NCBI RefSeq assembly: GCF_004210375.1
Contig: NC_134830.1
Location: 69,666,326-69,730,325, forward strand
DNA: 64,000 nt
Origin: Tachypleus tridentatus
Taxonomy: Eukaryota > Arthropoda > Merostomata > Xiphosura > Limulidae
Direction: 5' to 3'
Every line of letters begins with the position of its first letter. Position 1 is the stretch's first letter. Positions 23,420 to 36,639 of this stretch are shown one piece after another. The notes under the pieces were generated by a model. It was not told where the DNA came from. It saw only the letters and a program-made list of their open reading frames with translations, and searched no databases. The position numbers were made by a program, and so were the translations under genes.

Positions 23420-25770
23420 TGCGTTATGTTTGTCGCTGACAATGTTTTGGGCTCCACGCTGAGTCATTCTTCGGGTCTCGTTTATTGTTTTATTATCATA
23501 GGTTTTAATAGTGACGAGGATTGCAGTTCTATTACTTTTGTGATGCTAACATAAAGCCTAGGTTGCACCGAGTCTACTAAATATTTTACTTTTAAGCTGT
23601 CTTAGTGGGACACAGTCAGTTTAATTCTATCAAGATTGAAAATCCAAGCCTTTTAACTGTATGCGTTGATGAGGAAGTATTACATACAATCACATTTAAG
23701 CTTGTTATTTTATTGTCAATTGTCAAAATTAAACATATCTGACGTAGGGTACCACAAAAGAGCTTCATGTTTCTTTTCGTCCTAGAATATACTTTTGATA
23801 TTATTTAGAAAATTAAAATAATGTTAGCTTCAAAAAGTCAAGATGCTATACTGCAAATCTTTTTTTCATAAAGTATTATCTCAGCGTAATTAAACTCAAC
23901 AATGCAGTTGAAATTACGAGAGAAATATACCTGTATACTTGTACTCTGTGGATATTTTAATCTTACAGGAAGTGTACTTTAATTGACTTAAAAAATAAAT
24001 GTATATATGTGGGTTATTTAGTTCCAGCCATGTGCTGAACGATCACTAGAAGGTTACGCCTTCTCCTCAGCTAGGAGATGTTTCGAGAAAGAGCAGAAAC
24101 AAGAAAATGAAATATTAAAACGGAATATAATTCCATTAGTTGTAGAGATATCTGTAATAGTAATAACATTGATAACTATATGCCCAAGTTAGCAATTGAA
24201 AGTATAAGTTAGCGTTATTTATTTATTATGTATTTCTAGTTTGAACACGAAATGTTTCTTGCCATGATGCAATGTTTTCTTCTTTTTGTTATTCCTGGAA
24301 CATGCTTTAGCGTTGCAACTAATCTCTTACCAAATTACGTCACAATGCTCTCACTGCTATACCAGATATGCGTCAGTTACCCGAGAAGTCTCGTGTGACT
24401 TTTAGAATCGATTGGTGGCTCTTCAGGAAACATATACATAATATGGGCTGAGGTTCATGATGTACGATAACCAATCAAAATAAGAAACAAGGAGATGGGC
24501 CTCAGTGACTAAATATTTTGGTCATATTACAAGATGAACTAATAATAATGACTTCTGATGAAAGGAACCTTCCTACATATTCGTCAGAACGAAATGTATA
24601 TCTTGCAAAGAATAATACATCTTAACTTCATGTGTAGAAGGTTATTTATTTGAATGCAAAAGTCAAATATGTTGTGGGGAGTGATATAAATGGATAACAT
24701 CTAAACACCTTAGGTGGATGTATGTTACAGTTTCGGCTTATATGAAGCCAAAAATTGTAACAGTTATCATAACTATTGCTACTTTTTCTATCTAAAATTC
24801 TAGGTAAAGAACCTAAATCTCTACAGTCTCATATCTGGCCAAGCTGGGGCTACACAAATTGTAAAAATATAATATCTGGGTGTTATAGAATTACAAAATA
24901 CTGTTGGGAAAATGTATTCAAAATGCAATGAGGGTGCGTAAAGATGATTTTTGTGATAGGTATGTATACTCTTATATATATCATAACATCCAATCGTTAC
25001 ATTTTAGGCTTAACTGTAGATAGTTGGAAGAAAGATCCCGTCGCTGCCCATATAAGGCAAACAGCTCAGAAACTTCATGAGCCTCACAATTGTTTTTGGT
25101 TTCAAGACTAAACGTTAAACGAAGCAAAGGTGTAATCAATATTATCAGTGCAGGTTACTCAGGGACAGGACAATCGAACACGCAAAGTTTAAATAGTGCT
25201 CTTCGACACACTACGAGCCATTGTGAGCCAGCCACTATCCTCTACAAGTACCTAGAGGCCCAGGTAAGGCTCTTCATCGATGTACACTCTGTGGAAACAC
25301 GTCCTGTCGTGGAACAAAATAGCCTACTTCGCTTCTACCGGGGCTTTTAGCCCTGGTCTTGGCTTCCACCTTGGCCGGCATCATATTTAACTCTAGCTGC
25401 AGCCTCGCTATCACTGTTGGTACAGTGCTATGAGGCAAGATGTCGGTCAAAGGAGGCCTCCTCTTCCGGGTCGTTCGTCCCCACAGTTTTTCAAGTTGTG
25501 GGGCGGGGCTTGTAGGGTGAGGAGGCAAAACTCTTCTTCAGTCTCATTAGTGGAAAGTCTTCTTTTTTGTTCCTGATTGTGGTAAGTATGTTCTGTACAT
25601 CGGCAACGATCAATTACATTACTCAATTACAGTAATGTTGTAATATTCATTAATATTGTAATAAATTTGTAGATGAAAATTAAAATTCAGTTTGAGGGTA
25701 GGTTGGTAGAGACCCTGATGACTAATAAAAGTGACTGGAGTACACGCACACCCCACGCCTAGTATTACTG
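23420..25770. other. Spacer; no gene recognised
   Basis: Mostly AT-rich. A more GC-rich patch at 25180-25520 has overlapping ORFs on both strands (25090-25350 and 25274-25528), but neither shows a recognisable domain. Confidence 0.4.
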
Positions 25771-25772
25771 CA

Positions 25773-26040
25773 GGCCTGGCATGGCCAAGCGCGTAAGGCG
25801 TGCGACTCGTAATCCTAGGGTCGCGCCCGCGTCGCGCTAAACATGCTCGCCCTCCCAGCCGTGGGGGCGTATAATGTGACGGTCAATCCCACTATTCGTT
25901 GGTAAAAGAGTAGCCCAAGAGTTGGCGGTGGGTGGTGATGACTAGCTGCCTTCCCTCTAGTCTTACACTGCTAAATTAGGGACGGCTAGCACAGATAGCC
26001 CTCGAGTAGCTTTGTGCGAAATTCCAAAACAAACAAACAA
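25773..26040 (+). repeat. SINE-A, full length, well preserved
   Basis: Head GGCCTGGCATGGCCAAGCGC, a degraded B-box region, complete body and (AAAC)n tail. One of the least diverged bodies in the window. Confidence 0.93.
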
Positions 26041-26525
26041 TAGTATTACTGGAGCACAAAATTGTAGTTAATATAAAGTAAAAAAAAAAAAGGTATCGTG
26101 CAATAATTTACTTTAATTCTGCATGAAAGAAGTTCAAGTGCTGTAGCCTCTAGAAGTCGCTCTTGTTTAATAAAGTGCAAAACACACAATTTCATGTTTA
26201 ACTGAGTCAAAATGGCGGTTGTGGTTGGCACAATGCTGTGCAGTTTTACAAGAAGAAATTGAGTATAGTTTTTCTAAACACTGTTAAAGTTTGCAGATGG
26301 TTGGTGGACGAAAGAAAGGATCTTTTTTAAACCTGTTGCTACGTGTCAAAAACAATGTAATACGTGTAACTGCTTTTGTGATGCTAATAAAATATGAATT
26401 TTAAAATATTAGATGTGTAGGCTATCACCAGAATAAAATTTTCGGTGTATTTTTTGTTTTTTTATTGTCCCTACTTAATCCTAACCCTCAGTAATATCGA
26501 TCCCCAGTACTTTATTACATATACA

Positions 26526-26803
26526 GGCCCGGCATGGCCAGGTGGTTCAGATAGTCGACTCGTAATACGAGGGTTACGGGTTCGAATCCATGTCACATCA
26601 AACATGCTTGCCCTTCAGCCGTGGGGCGTTATAATGCGACGATCAATCCCACTATTCGTTGGTAAAAGAGTAGTCCAAGAGTTGGCGGTGGGTGGTGATG
26701 ACTAGCTGCCTTCTCTCTAGCCTTACACTGCTAAATTAGGGACGGCTAGTGCAGTTAGTCCTCGAGTAGCTTTGCGCGAAATTCAAAGCAAACCAAACAA
26801 ATT
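26526..26803 (+). repeat. SINE-A, full length
   Basis: Head GCCCGGCATGGCCAGGTGGT, B-box GGGTTCGAATCC, body, and tail followed by a short TA run. Confidence 0.93.
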
Positions 26804-27220
26804 ATATATATATATAATGTCTGACACATATATGATGTCAACACCATAATATACACACATATCTTCATTATACCATAAGCATGCCTAATGGGTGATGTAT
26901 GAAAATTCTACTATGTATCAAGATAGATCTAAATATTTTAACTCGGAAAGTACAGACCAAACATGGTTATCGTAATATTTACCTCAAAGTTACAAAAGAG
27001 AGTTATTACCTAACAAAGTAAACTAATTGATGAAACAAAAGTAATGTAAACATTGTTATTGTAAATACCCGTTATCACACCACAATTTACGTAAATCGTT
27101 TCAAATACGTTAAGTCGACTCTACGCAATATTAACTTACATTTGACCTATGCTGTCAATTATATGGAACCTGCAAATGTTAAATTAAATGTCTTTGACTT
27201 TTACACCCCTTAAAAATAGA

Positions 27221-27448
27221 CCCGGCATAGCCAGGTGGGTTAAGGCATTCGGCTCGTAATATGAGGGTTGTGGGTTCGAATCCCGGTCGCACCAAACATT
27301 CTCATCTTTTTCAGCCGTGGCAAAAGAGTAGCCCACGAGTTGGCGGTTGGTGATGATAACTAGCTGCCTCCTCTCTAGTCTTACACTACTAAATTAGGGA
27401 CAGTTAGCGCAGATAGCCCTCGTTTGCGCGAAATTCAAAAACAAATAA
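27221..27448 (+). repeat. SINE-A with central deletion
   Basis: Head with GGGTTCGAATCCCGG. The segment between AGCCGTGG and CAAAAGAGTAGCC is missing. Confidence 0.9.
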
Positions 27449-27979
27449 ACCCGTTAGAAACAGTCGCTCGAAAACAAGTGTAAAGCCTTTGATGTATATC
27501 CTGTGATGTAAGTATAACAGTGAAAATTACGGGATCATTAGCAAAGAGAATTCGAGGCCCTTCTCTATTCTTGGGTTAAAATTACACCTCTCATAGATAT
27601 CAAAATATCATGAATTTCTAGGTCTGTTTACTTAAATATTTACGCTGCTAATGACGACCTTGCATAAAGAGACTTTATAGTATATGTGTGTGAATATGTT
27701 ATATATGCACACACATAGGCATATTAGTGTGCATTCATTCCTTATCGAAAGAGTGTTAAAATATATTTACAGAATAGCAAAGATACAATCAATATAGACG
27801 GTATATATTATTATGCGTTATTCCAAAAGTAGTTCGTAAATGATATCCTAGTGATTAGTGTTCCTATATAGTAAATCTGTGGTCTGGAGTATGAAAATAC
27901 ACTTTGTATTTAAGTTCAGGATCGTGACGCTCTAAGATTATCGGTCAAATTTCACCACTGCAGCAAATAAGAGAAGCTC

Positions 27980-28090
27980 AAAATTTGGCAATGGATACTC
28001 TTGACTAATTACATTCCTTCTAACCTATCTTTTCAAAATTAGGGATGACTATACACAGTTAGCCCTCCCTTTATGCAGCTAGCTTTCAGC
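27980..28090 (+). repeat. SINE-A-like remnant
   Basis: AAAATTAGGGATGACTATAC, then CAGTTAGCCCTCCC and AGCTAGCTTTCAGC. A heavily decayed 3' part. Confidence 0.4.
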
Positions 28091-28308
28091 AAAACTACTT
28101 ATTCAAAACTGACAAAAATCTAAGTGTAGCATGTAGTGCCATCTATTGTGAAAAATAAAAGTCGTGATATTTAGCATTAATGAATCATGAACAGCTCATG
28201 TCACTACAATTACTTTAAAATGTAGTGTGACATTAAAATTGTTTTCCATCAGATAATCTCACTTATTTGTGAGTAATGTTTCTACGAATATCTTGACTAC
28301 TTTGAAAT

Positions 28309-30335
28309 GTGAGTGATTTTGTTGGGAGAACAATGCAGGTACTTAACAAAGGACCCAACTTCGCAATAGCACCCAGGTACATTCCAACCATAGAAATCAA
28401 AACATGTTTAGAAGACCTAGCCAGGAGACTTGTGATACTTTCTACAGAGAAGAAAAACAAGGAAACAACCAAACACAACCAACAGAAAGAAGACAACTTA
28501 GATAATTTTATTGACATCCAACAGCTAAACTTCCCAGGTAAAATTACAAATTTATATTTTCCAGAAACACCTAAAAAACAACATCTTAAACGATTTTTTC
28601 AAAGAATTTTCTCACAAAACCATCAACATAATTTCACAAAACAGAAAACTAAAAAACAACCTTACAAAAAGAGACATTAATTCCATTAAAAACCTAAAAC
28701 AAGACAAAAACATAAAAATTCTAAAACCAGATAAAGGTAACACTATAATGAACACGAATGAATACATCAAAAAAAATGAATAACATCCTATCAGACACGA
28801 ACAAGTTTAAACAAATAAACACAAATCCAACAAAGACACACGAGACACAACTGAACAAATTACTACTACAAATGAAAAAAGCCAACACAATTTCACAAAC
28901 ACTTTATTCCTACCTACGTAAAACCGACTCACGCACACCGCAAATATACGGCATCCCCAAACCTCATAAACCAGATTGTCCATTACGACCAATAATGTCC
29001 ACATATGAATCGTTTAATTACAATCTTGGCAAATACATAGCATGGGCATTCTCCAAATATGTAACATCAGCCAGCTCATTCATCAAAGACTCTTTTAATT
29101 TCAAGTCTAATCTAAATCAACTTAATCATAAAGCCTTAATGGCCAGTTTCGATGTTATATCCCTCTTTACAAAAGTTCCAACCGCTGAAGCCTGCAAGAT
29201 AGCCTTAGAACTCTATATCCGAGACCCTAACCCAACTATAGAAATTCCCAGTAACCAGTTAGCAACCCTCATAGAATTCACCACGATAAAGACAAACTTC
29301 ATGTTCAACAACCAAAACTATATACAAACAAATGGCCTAAGCATGGGCAACCCAGTATCACCAGTCATAGCCAATATTTTTATGACACAAGTTGAAACAC
29401 AACCAATTAACACAGCATTACATCCACCACTTTTACTGGTACAGATATGTAGATGACATGGTTGCGGGATTCAAATCTACAGAACACATACTTAATTTTT
29501 TCAATCACATTAACTCTATACATCCCAACATTAACTTCACATGTGAACAGGAAGAAAGCAATCAAATATCATTTCTTAACCTCAAAATTACAAGAACTGA
29601 CACACAATTCAAAACAGAAATCCACCGAAAAATCACCCATACTGGACTATACATTCCTTGGGACTCAGCACATGAAACAAAACAAAAACTCAACATACTA
29701 AGAAACCAAATAAACACAGCCATAAAACTATGCTTACCAGATAAAATTAACGATGAATTAGACAAAATAAAACAATACTTCATCAACATCAATAAGTTTC
29801 CTCCACAAACCGTAGAAAACATTATAAGCACACACCTACACAGAAAGCAAAATCAACCAACTAAAGTAAATACAGCTCACGAATCAAAAAACCACGAAAC
29901 TATATACTGCTGTATACCATATATTCCTGACATCAGCAAACAAATAACCAACATTTGGCAAAAATTAGTAACAAAATATGACATTCCAGTTAATACCAAA
30001 TTTATTCAAAAACCCGGCACAAAACTGAGGTCTATACTATGTAAAAACTACACTGACAAACACCACACCAACATTATTTATAAAATACAATGTGATAACT
30101 GCCACGACTTCTATATTAGAGAAACAAGTAGAAAAATGGAAACCAGATTCAAAGAACATAAAAAGTCACCTTCACACGTTTTCGAACACTGCAAGTCAAA
30201 TAAACACAACATAACCATAGAAAACACTCAAATACTAAATAAAGAAACAAACGCAAAATTAAAGAAGCCTTAATTATACAACAACTTAAACCCAAAATAA
30301 ACCAATATAAAGGAACGCCTTTATACCTATATTAA
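28309..30335 (+). pseudogene. Penelope-like retroelement RT and GIY-YIG endonuclease, frameshifted
   Basis: PLEs are retroelements whose protein fuses a telomerase-related RT to a C-terminal GIY-YIG endonuclease. Reading in order: an N-terminal region with QVLNKGPNFAIAP (28309 on); KPDKGN near 28725; YGIPKPHK and LRPIMS (about 28950-29000); motif A FDVISLF (about 29150); motif B GLSMGNPVSPVIAN (about 29335); catalytic YVDDM (about 29445); the thumb; then a GIY-YIG domain with IIYKIQC...C and YIRETSRKMETRFKEHK (30075-30160). The tail QQLKPKINQYKG ends at 30335. The Gly of YIG is Arg (YIRET), which probably disables the nuclease. Frames change near 28620-28680, near 28750, between motif B and motif C near 29430, and near 30265, so the copy is dead although the RT motifs are intact. 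The element continues 3' into a pLTR-like region at 30380-30590. Confidence 0.93.
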
Positions 30336-30379
30336 TATAATAAAATAAATAAAATTATAGATTCAAACATCTAATACCG

Positions 30380-30590
30380 CCCTCTACATTTCGACACACA
30401 GTTACACAACCACTTTCAAACATGTGGTCAGCTTCCGGTCAGTTACCTCTTTCTTTGTGAAACTGACGATGACCGAAGAAGGTCGAAACGTTGTTCGCTC
30501 TTCTATGTAAAATATTTTCTCAACCCAAACGAGCTGTTTTTGCATATAAATTTCTCAACAAGTGGGTTTCTCGACATCACTGAATGCAGG
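30380..30590 (+). repeat. PLE 3' region (pLTR-like)
   Basis: Follows the PLE ORF. Contains the hammerhead-like motif and the downstream block GTGGGTTTCTCGACATCAC. A block of the same type (ATGGGTTTCTCGTCATCACG) follows the hammerhead-like pair at 53.6 kb, so the two sites belong to one family. Confidence 0.65.
30463..30495 (+). ncRNA. Hammerhead-ribozyme-like motif
   Basis: The core reads CTGACGA (CUGANGA box), then stem II GACC-GAAGAA-GGTC, then GAAA, then a minimal stem III AC-GTT-GT and U at the expected cleavage position (after 30495). PLEs are known to carry minimal hammerheads in their terminal repeats. I see no good stem I pairing by eye, so activity is uncertain. Confidence 0.6.
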
Positions 30591-30599
30591 TCTTTTGTT

Positions 30600-31600
30600 G
30601 CCGAAACTTTAAAACGTATAGCAGTATTATAAATTTTGATCCGTTATCCGTACGAACGGGTAAGTTTTATATAGCAAACACTTTGTCAGAGTTTTTATCT
30701 CCAATGATTCACGAATATATTTATCTTTATCATAATGTTTCCATAGCCAATTACCTACATTTTATATAGATCACGAAGACAGATTTTACTCGAACTTGAA
30801 TTATGTGTTTTAAGACTCTGCTACTGATAATTCGAACTTAGTATCACTGGTGTTCTTTCACTCCTTTATTTTAATAATTCAATTTTTATCCTCCCTCATC
30901 TCTGCATTTTTGTAGCCTTTTAGTGTGTATCACACTGATATTGAATGTATTAGAAAATTCACTTTAATGAAAGAAAACTTTTGGTCTTTGTTATTATGAT
31001 GTACATTACTGTTCTTGTGTTTTTGATACCCAAAAGAATGCCCATCTTTCTGAACATAACCTCACCTATGAACTATTATGCTAGCGTCTTAACCTCTTGA
31101 TATGAAATGATACGTAATAATGGCTACAGTACAAAATAGCTCATACCTATAAAAAATGACTCTTAATATACTTATCTCGCTGATAGAAGTTCCGTTAATA
31201 TAAACAGCTGTTCCTTTTCTTCTGATATTTCTAATTTTGCACAAAGACCACAAATGCGGTACCAGTTCCGAAAAGATACATAATATTCTATTAGTACAAT
31301 CATTCAAACACCAACTCCAAGGTTTTCTTAACTCATGGTTGGTTCAAGAGAAATGTTTAGAGCTTTTTATATTTCCCTCAACTCTTCTGTAGCGCACACT
31401 TTGTAGCAAACGCTGACTTCAGTGTTCGAAATCAGTGAACAAAATGCCATTAAATCAAATGTTGTTAAAACAGATGTTTGCCTTGTATAACACTATGTTA
31501 TTCTTTTCACTCCAAAAATACTTTGTAAAATCACGTTGTGCGTTTAAACTGAGCAGTTTGCTTTATTCCATAAAACAATACCGAAGCTGTTATTAAAATT
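30600..31600. other. Spacer without recognisable gene
   Basis: AT-rich; short ORFs only. Confidence 0.45.
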
Positions 31601-31603
31601 AAA

Positions 31604-31725
31604 GCACCCCCAGTGGCTCAGCAGTATGTCTGCGGACTTACAATGCAAAAAATCGGGTTTCCATACCCGTGGTGGGCAGAGCACAGATAATCCATTGTGT
31701 AGCTTTGTGCTTAATTCAGAACAAC
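31604..31725 (+). repeat. SINE-B, well preserved
   Basis: CCCCCAGTGGCTCAGCAGTA, GCGGACTTACAATGC, GGGTTTCCATACCCGT, GGGCAGAGCACAGAT, and the TAGCTTTGTGCTTAATTC tail. A good reference copy. Confidence 0.9.
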
Positions 31726-31959
31726 GACAATTAAAATCCTACATATTAAGATTTACCTTACTTCTCTAAATAAAACCACATAAATATTTATTTGCAAAAT
31801 TACTATTCTAATCTACATGATGGCTAAGAAAAGATGACAAAACTATACCAATAAATATCCATTAATTTTATGTTAGAAACAATTTAGATATACTAAATAT
31901 TTACAGTGAAAACATATGAAACCTAAAATGATGAAGCTATTTTGCTCAGTGTTTTCAAA

Positions 31960-32110
31960 CATCTGTGCAAAACTACACAAGGATTATTCTTGTACAGTCG
32001 TTCGTACTTTTGAACCAGTTGAAGAGATGGAAGGCAGCTACTTAACAGCAGCGACTTTCAACTCCTTGGACTACATTTTTATCTCCAAACTGTGATTTTC
32101 ACCGCTAGTC
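31960..32110 (-). repeat. SINE-A, strongly diverged
   Basis: CAAAACTACACAAGG, then GATGGAAGGCAGCTAC and CAACTCCTTGGACTAC in the reverse-strand SINE-A order. Confidence 0.5.
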
Positions 32111-32114
32111 TTAT

Positions 32115-33170
32115 AGCTAACCCACGTCTTCAAAATGCTGATCACATTGTTGCGGCAATGAATCGTGTACCATTAATCCTCGAATTCACAAAGTCCGGAC
32201 ACATTAGTCAGTGAGTCACGTGATGTTTGTCAGCTACAAAGTACTGACAAACAATTAAAGCGTGAGTCGCGAAATCTCTCTTCATCTTTCTGAATATTAT
32301 TCAAAGTCAAAACTTTGGAGCGATGTGACAAAAAGCCATTACAGTACACCTGTTTAAACTGCTGTGGTTGGAAGTAACATGTAAATTATTTTTACAACGT
32401 CTTTAGAATGGGGAGTTTTTATCTCCTCTTTATTGAGTCAATTTACTGTATTATACATATTAATGGAAAGTTAATATAAATCTAAAACAGCCAGTAATGT
32501 TTCATCTAACTCCACATGCCCATGGCAAGAAGTCTCATGTTTCTCCATACCCAATATGGTATATTTCCTTGACCCCTTCTCTCTTCCTTAAAAAAAAAAA
32601 CATTTAGCTTAAAGGGGAGCAAATGTAGGACGCCTTTTATCATGGAGAAAGAAAAATAAGGCCACGAGAGGGAAAATCTAAGCATTTAAATGTTGTAGAA
32701 GAATTTTCACCATTAAACAAACAAACATTAATAAAAGTTTCTAAAATATATAAAAATATAAATTTTATAAAGTAAAATATAACATTTTAATTACATGAAT
32801 AGTAATCTTGTAAAACCACGTACTAATAACGGACGACAAAAGAAGTCCACGTACAACTGTAAATGTATTACGAAATGTGTAAATAGATAATTCAAGTTTG
32901 AGCAATAACAAGCAATGAAATACGCATTTTTTTTATTTCAGTCAGTGAATAGTGCATAACTATTTTCGTGAAATACCTTTATACAAGCTAACTTACCGGG
33001 AAACTAAACTAATTGTGGAATGTTAACAAAATCCTAACTTTATACTACTTCCACACAATGTTGTGGTATATTGCAATTTCTCTATAAATATTTATGTTTT
33101 TATAGTAAATTCCAAGAAAATCTACCAGCTGTGTAACGTGAAATATCATCATAAAAGTATGGTTTTTAAA
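32115..33170. other. Spacer without recognisable gene
   Basis: AT-rich; no ORF with family motifs. Confidence 0.45.
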
Positions 33171-33176
33171 AATAAA

Positions 33177-33450
33177 AGGCCCGACATGATCAGGTGGATA
33201 AAGCTCTCGACTCGTAATTCGCGGGTTCGAATCCCCATCACACCAAACATGCTCGCCCTTTTAGCCGTGTGGGCGTGATAATACGACGGTCAATCCCACT
33301 ATTCATTGGTAAAAAGAGTAGCCCAAAAGTTGGCGGTGGGTGATGATGACTAGCTGCCTTCTCTATAGTCTTACACTGCTAAATTAGGGACGGCTAGCGC
33401 AGATAGCCCTCGTGTAACTTTGCGCGAAATTCAAAACATATCAAACATAG
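33177..33450 (+). repeat. SINE-A, full length
   Basis: Head GGCCCGACATGATCAGGTGG, B-box GCGGGTTCGAATCCCC, full body and tail. Confidence 0.92.
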
Positions 33451-33717
33451 GAATTATATAAAGTTGAAAGAGAACTTTTCCGTAAAACTATCATTTTATC
33501 ATGTTACAGTTAAATACATGTTAAAGAAGTAGACATTTTAAGAGTGGCGCACCATTCTGTTATGTTAGAGTTTTTGAGGAAACGGAATTTCTGACATGTA
33601 AAGCTGGCACAGCAACATCTAATGTGATTCTCTAATTCGACTTAAAGTCAATAAGTTGTATAATAAAATTAAGTATATGTCACAAAACTAATTAACATGG
33701 TTTTTTATTGTTGTTAC

Positions 33718-33920
33718 AAAGACGTGGTTTTGTTTATTGTCAAACGTAGAGTTGTTTTTACAGAGAATTGAGGTTTTGTTCACTGTTAAAAGTAGAGTTC
33801 TTTGAATTGTTGTTAGGGAAAGTTGTGGTTTTGTTGATTGTTAAAATTACAATTGTTTGTATTGTTATTACGGAAAGTTGTGGTTTTGTTGACTGTTAAA
33901 GGTACATTTGAGTTTTTGGT
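33718..33920. repeat. Diverged tandem repeat, ~55-60-bp unit, four copies
   Basis: A core GTGGTTTTGTTNATTGTTAA recurs about every 55-60 bp, each followed by AGAGTTNTTT-like sequence. Confidence 0.75.
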
Positions 33921-34089
33921 CAATTGTTTTTAAACGTTTAAGAAAAATAGCATATTACACAAATTTAAGCAGAAGCTAGTAGATTACAATATAGTGGTAT
34001 TTTTAAAAGTGAGGTCACTGGAGCTTCAAGATAGAGTTCCTAAAATTATAATTTAAATGAAGATATGTAGCTGAGAAATACTTTTTTTT

Positions 34090-34190
34090 TTGTTTGCTTA
34101 TCAAAAGTAAAACAACACAATGGGTTATGTATAATCTGACCATCGTAGGTATCGAAACTAGAATCTTATCTTTAAGAAATCTCAGGGGAA
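34090..34190 (-). repeat. SINE-B, diverged
   Basis: AACACAATGGGTTATGTATA, GTAGGTATCGAAACTAGAAT, then AAGAAATCTCAGG. Confidence 0.6.
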
Positions 34191-34424
34191 GTCTTGAGGG
34201 AGAGAATTATTTTGAATGTATAAAGTATAGAGGGAAAATCCTCTTATTTAGTTTCATTTAGCTATATTAGAGATATGTATTAAGTAGAAAGACTATTAAG
34301 CTTATTAAGCTACGGAGGTCAATACAATTACAGTTCTCATATAGATGTAGGACAGAGTTCTGTGATAGTGCTGAAAGAGACGAAAGATGGCACAACCACT
34401 TATAATTCTTTTGTTTAAGTGTAT

Positions 34425-34466
34425 GTGTATGTTTTCTTATGGCAAAGCCACATCGGGCTATCTTTT
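34425..34466 (-). repeat. SINE-C tail fragment
   Basis: TGTTTTCTTATGGCAAAGCC then ACATCGGGCTATC. Confidence 0.65.
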
Positions 34467-34615
34467 GTTTAAATAAAAACAACTATGTTAGAGTTAGTGG
34501 CACATTTCATTGAAATATGTGCTATTTCGCAATAGTAGAAAAAAAAAAAACTTATTTTAATGTTTTGTTCTTATGATCCAGCATATACGAATATCAAACT
34601 ATTGAATACAAATAA

Positions 34616-34880
34616 TTGCTTGTTTCTGCAGTTCGCGCAAAACTATACGAGGGCTATCTGCGCTAGCCGTCCCTAATTTAAGAGTGTAAGACTAGAGGAA
34701 AGGCAGCTAGTCATCACCACCCACCGCCAACTCTTGGGCTATTCTTTTACCAACGAATAGTGGGATTGATCGTCACATTATAACGCCCCACGGCTGAAGG
34801 GCAAGCATGTTTGATGTGACATGGATTCGAACCCGCAGGTTAAAAGTTGAGTGCCTTAACCAGCTGGCCATACAGAGCAA
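34616..34880 (-). repeat. SINE-A, near full length
   Basis: Reverse copy; body well preserved, head complement diverged (CTGGCCATACAGAGC). Confidence 0.9.
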
Positions 34881-35612
34881 ATACAAGGAATGAATATTAA
34901 GTATTCAGTTTAACTGTATCTCTTCTTCTTCTACAACCATAAAATGTTCAATATATTGAGTTCAATATCAGAAATAAATGCATTTGTTACAGCTGTATTC
35001 GTTAATCAAAATGTTTTTATTTTATTTTTTCTAACAAAAAATAATCATAGAGAAATATAAATAGAATACAACTTCACTAAAAATTGAGCAGTGCAAAAAA
35101 CAAAGTATTGAGTCATATGAAAATTTATTCTGGATTAATGCATGACACAAACACTGTCAAATAATGACATTATGGTTGGACAATGCGTTATGCCAGGGGT
35201 AGGCTTTCTACAAGTAAATTAACACATTGATGCTGTTACGAGTTTACAGTCAAATCGGTGTGTTATAGAAGTAATAATTGACAATAGTAAAAATAAATGA
35301 ATATGAACCTTGTTACTGTCTCATGGCTCAACAGTGTTCACTCTCTATAGGGATCTTTACTACCAAATATGTTCCCTTGAACGTGGAAACGAGGTATTAC
35401 AGTTTACTGTCTTATGACGTGGCAACGTCCACTGTTTGTACATATCATTCTGAATTATCAGGTCTATTTTCTCGAACGTGGAAACAACGTGTTACTCTTG
35501 CGGTTACAATATTATATAGCAATCCGGATGTCTGGGTAAAATGTTAGTATTGCGAGTGAATAACGACCGTTATGAATAATTAAATATTTCGTGTTTGTTA
35601 TTTATCAATGTA

Positions 35613-35722
35613 AACAGCGCCCAACGCGAACTCTTGAGCTATTTGTGTCTGGTCGAATAGTGGAATTTGGGTGTCACACTTATAACCTCGCCACGGCTCC
35701 AAAGTGCATAGCACGGTTTTTG
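35613..35722 (-). repeat. SINE-A, diverged fragment
   Basis: GCGCCCAACGCGAACTCTTG, then CGAATAGTGGAATTTGGGTG and CCTCGCCACGGCTCCAAAG. Confidence 0.65.
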
Positions 35723-36077
35723 TTTTAATATTTTTCGGTAACAGGACGTGAACGCTGGATTCACAGCCAATCAGTGGGCCAGATGCGACCTTTTAATATT
35801 AATTTCCCAAGTTCTAATTCATTGTGATTTAGTTCATTCCTTAAAAACAAGAACAATTAAATCGTTTCATTGTGAATATAATTGTATAATTCATTTACTG
35901 GTATTGGCATTCCTTTTTATCTCTCTATCAACTTTTCCATCTATCTATCTAACTCTGATACCGTTTCTCTTTTTTTTTTCCTTAATATCTTTATCTGTAT
36001 CTATACGTCTATCTTTAAGTATTCTGATATTTGTTTCACATGTCCCATATTTCATTACCAACGTTTTCAACCACAAT

Positions 36078-36122
36078 CCTTCCCTCTAGCCTTTCACTGC
36101 TAAATCACGGACGGCAGATAGG
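36078..36122 (+). repeat. SINE-A 45-bp fragment
   Basis: TTCCCTCTAGCCTTTCACTG followed by CTAAATCACGGACGGCAGAT. Confidence 0.6.
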
Positions 36123-36639
36123 GTGTAACACTCCATTGTTATTTGATGATACATAAAACTAGCACATACGTGAATGTCTAAAAGACATAATAAATGGAAG
36201 TTTTTATACCTGTGATGCACCACAAACTCAGCTAAACGGAACAGATATTGTCCAGAGAAAGTGGACCACCACGAGACGTTCTGCCCTCTTCTTTTTTCCC
36301 CCTTATGATTAACCTAAAAAGTACATGATTTTTATTTCATCTTAAATTTTTAACATAGCCATAAAAATCACTCTTGTTACTAAAAGTTTTGATGAAAATC
36401 ATATACATACATTTTTTTTTAACTTTTAGTAGTGGTAGACACTTGTGATAAGTTTTTAAAACTTTCGTGAAAATATTATCATTTGGAAATATTAGTTTCA
36501 AATGTTTAAATTAAATTATTAGTAGTATACGTGTAATAGTTTAATTGAAGTAGTAGTTATGGTTTTTAGTTTTATTTCATAATATATATATATTTTTTAA
36601 ACAACCCAACCTTCCCTAGTTCCTCCGTTCTTTTTAAAT

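Noticed and set aside
25090-25528. Overlapping ORFs in a GC-rich patch
   Set aside because: They are on opposite strands, short, and show no domain, splice or codon evidence.
35900-36103. Hydrophobic ORFs resembling membrane proteins
   Set aside because: The Leu/Ile/Ser-rich translation comes from a cryptic TATC/TTTC simple repeat.
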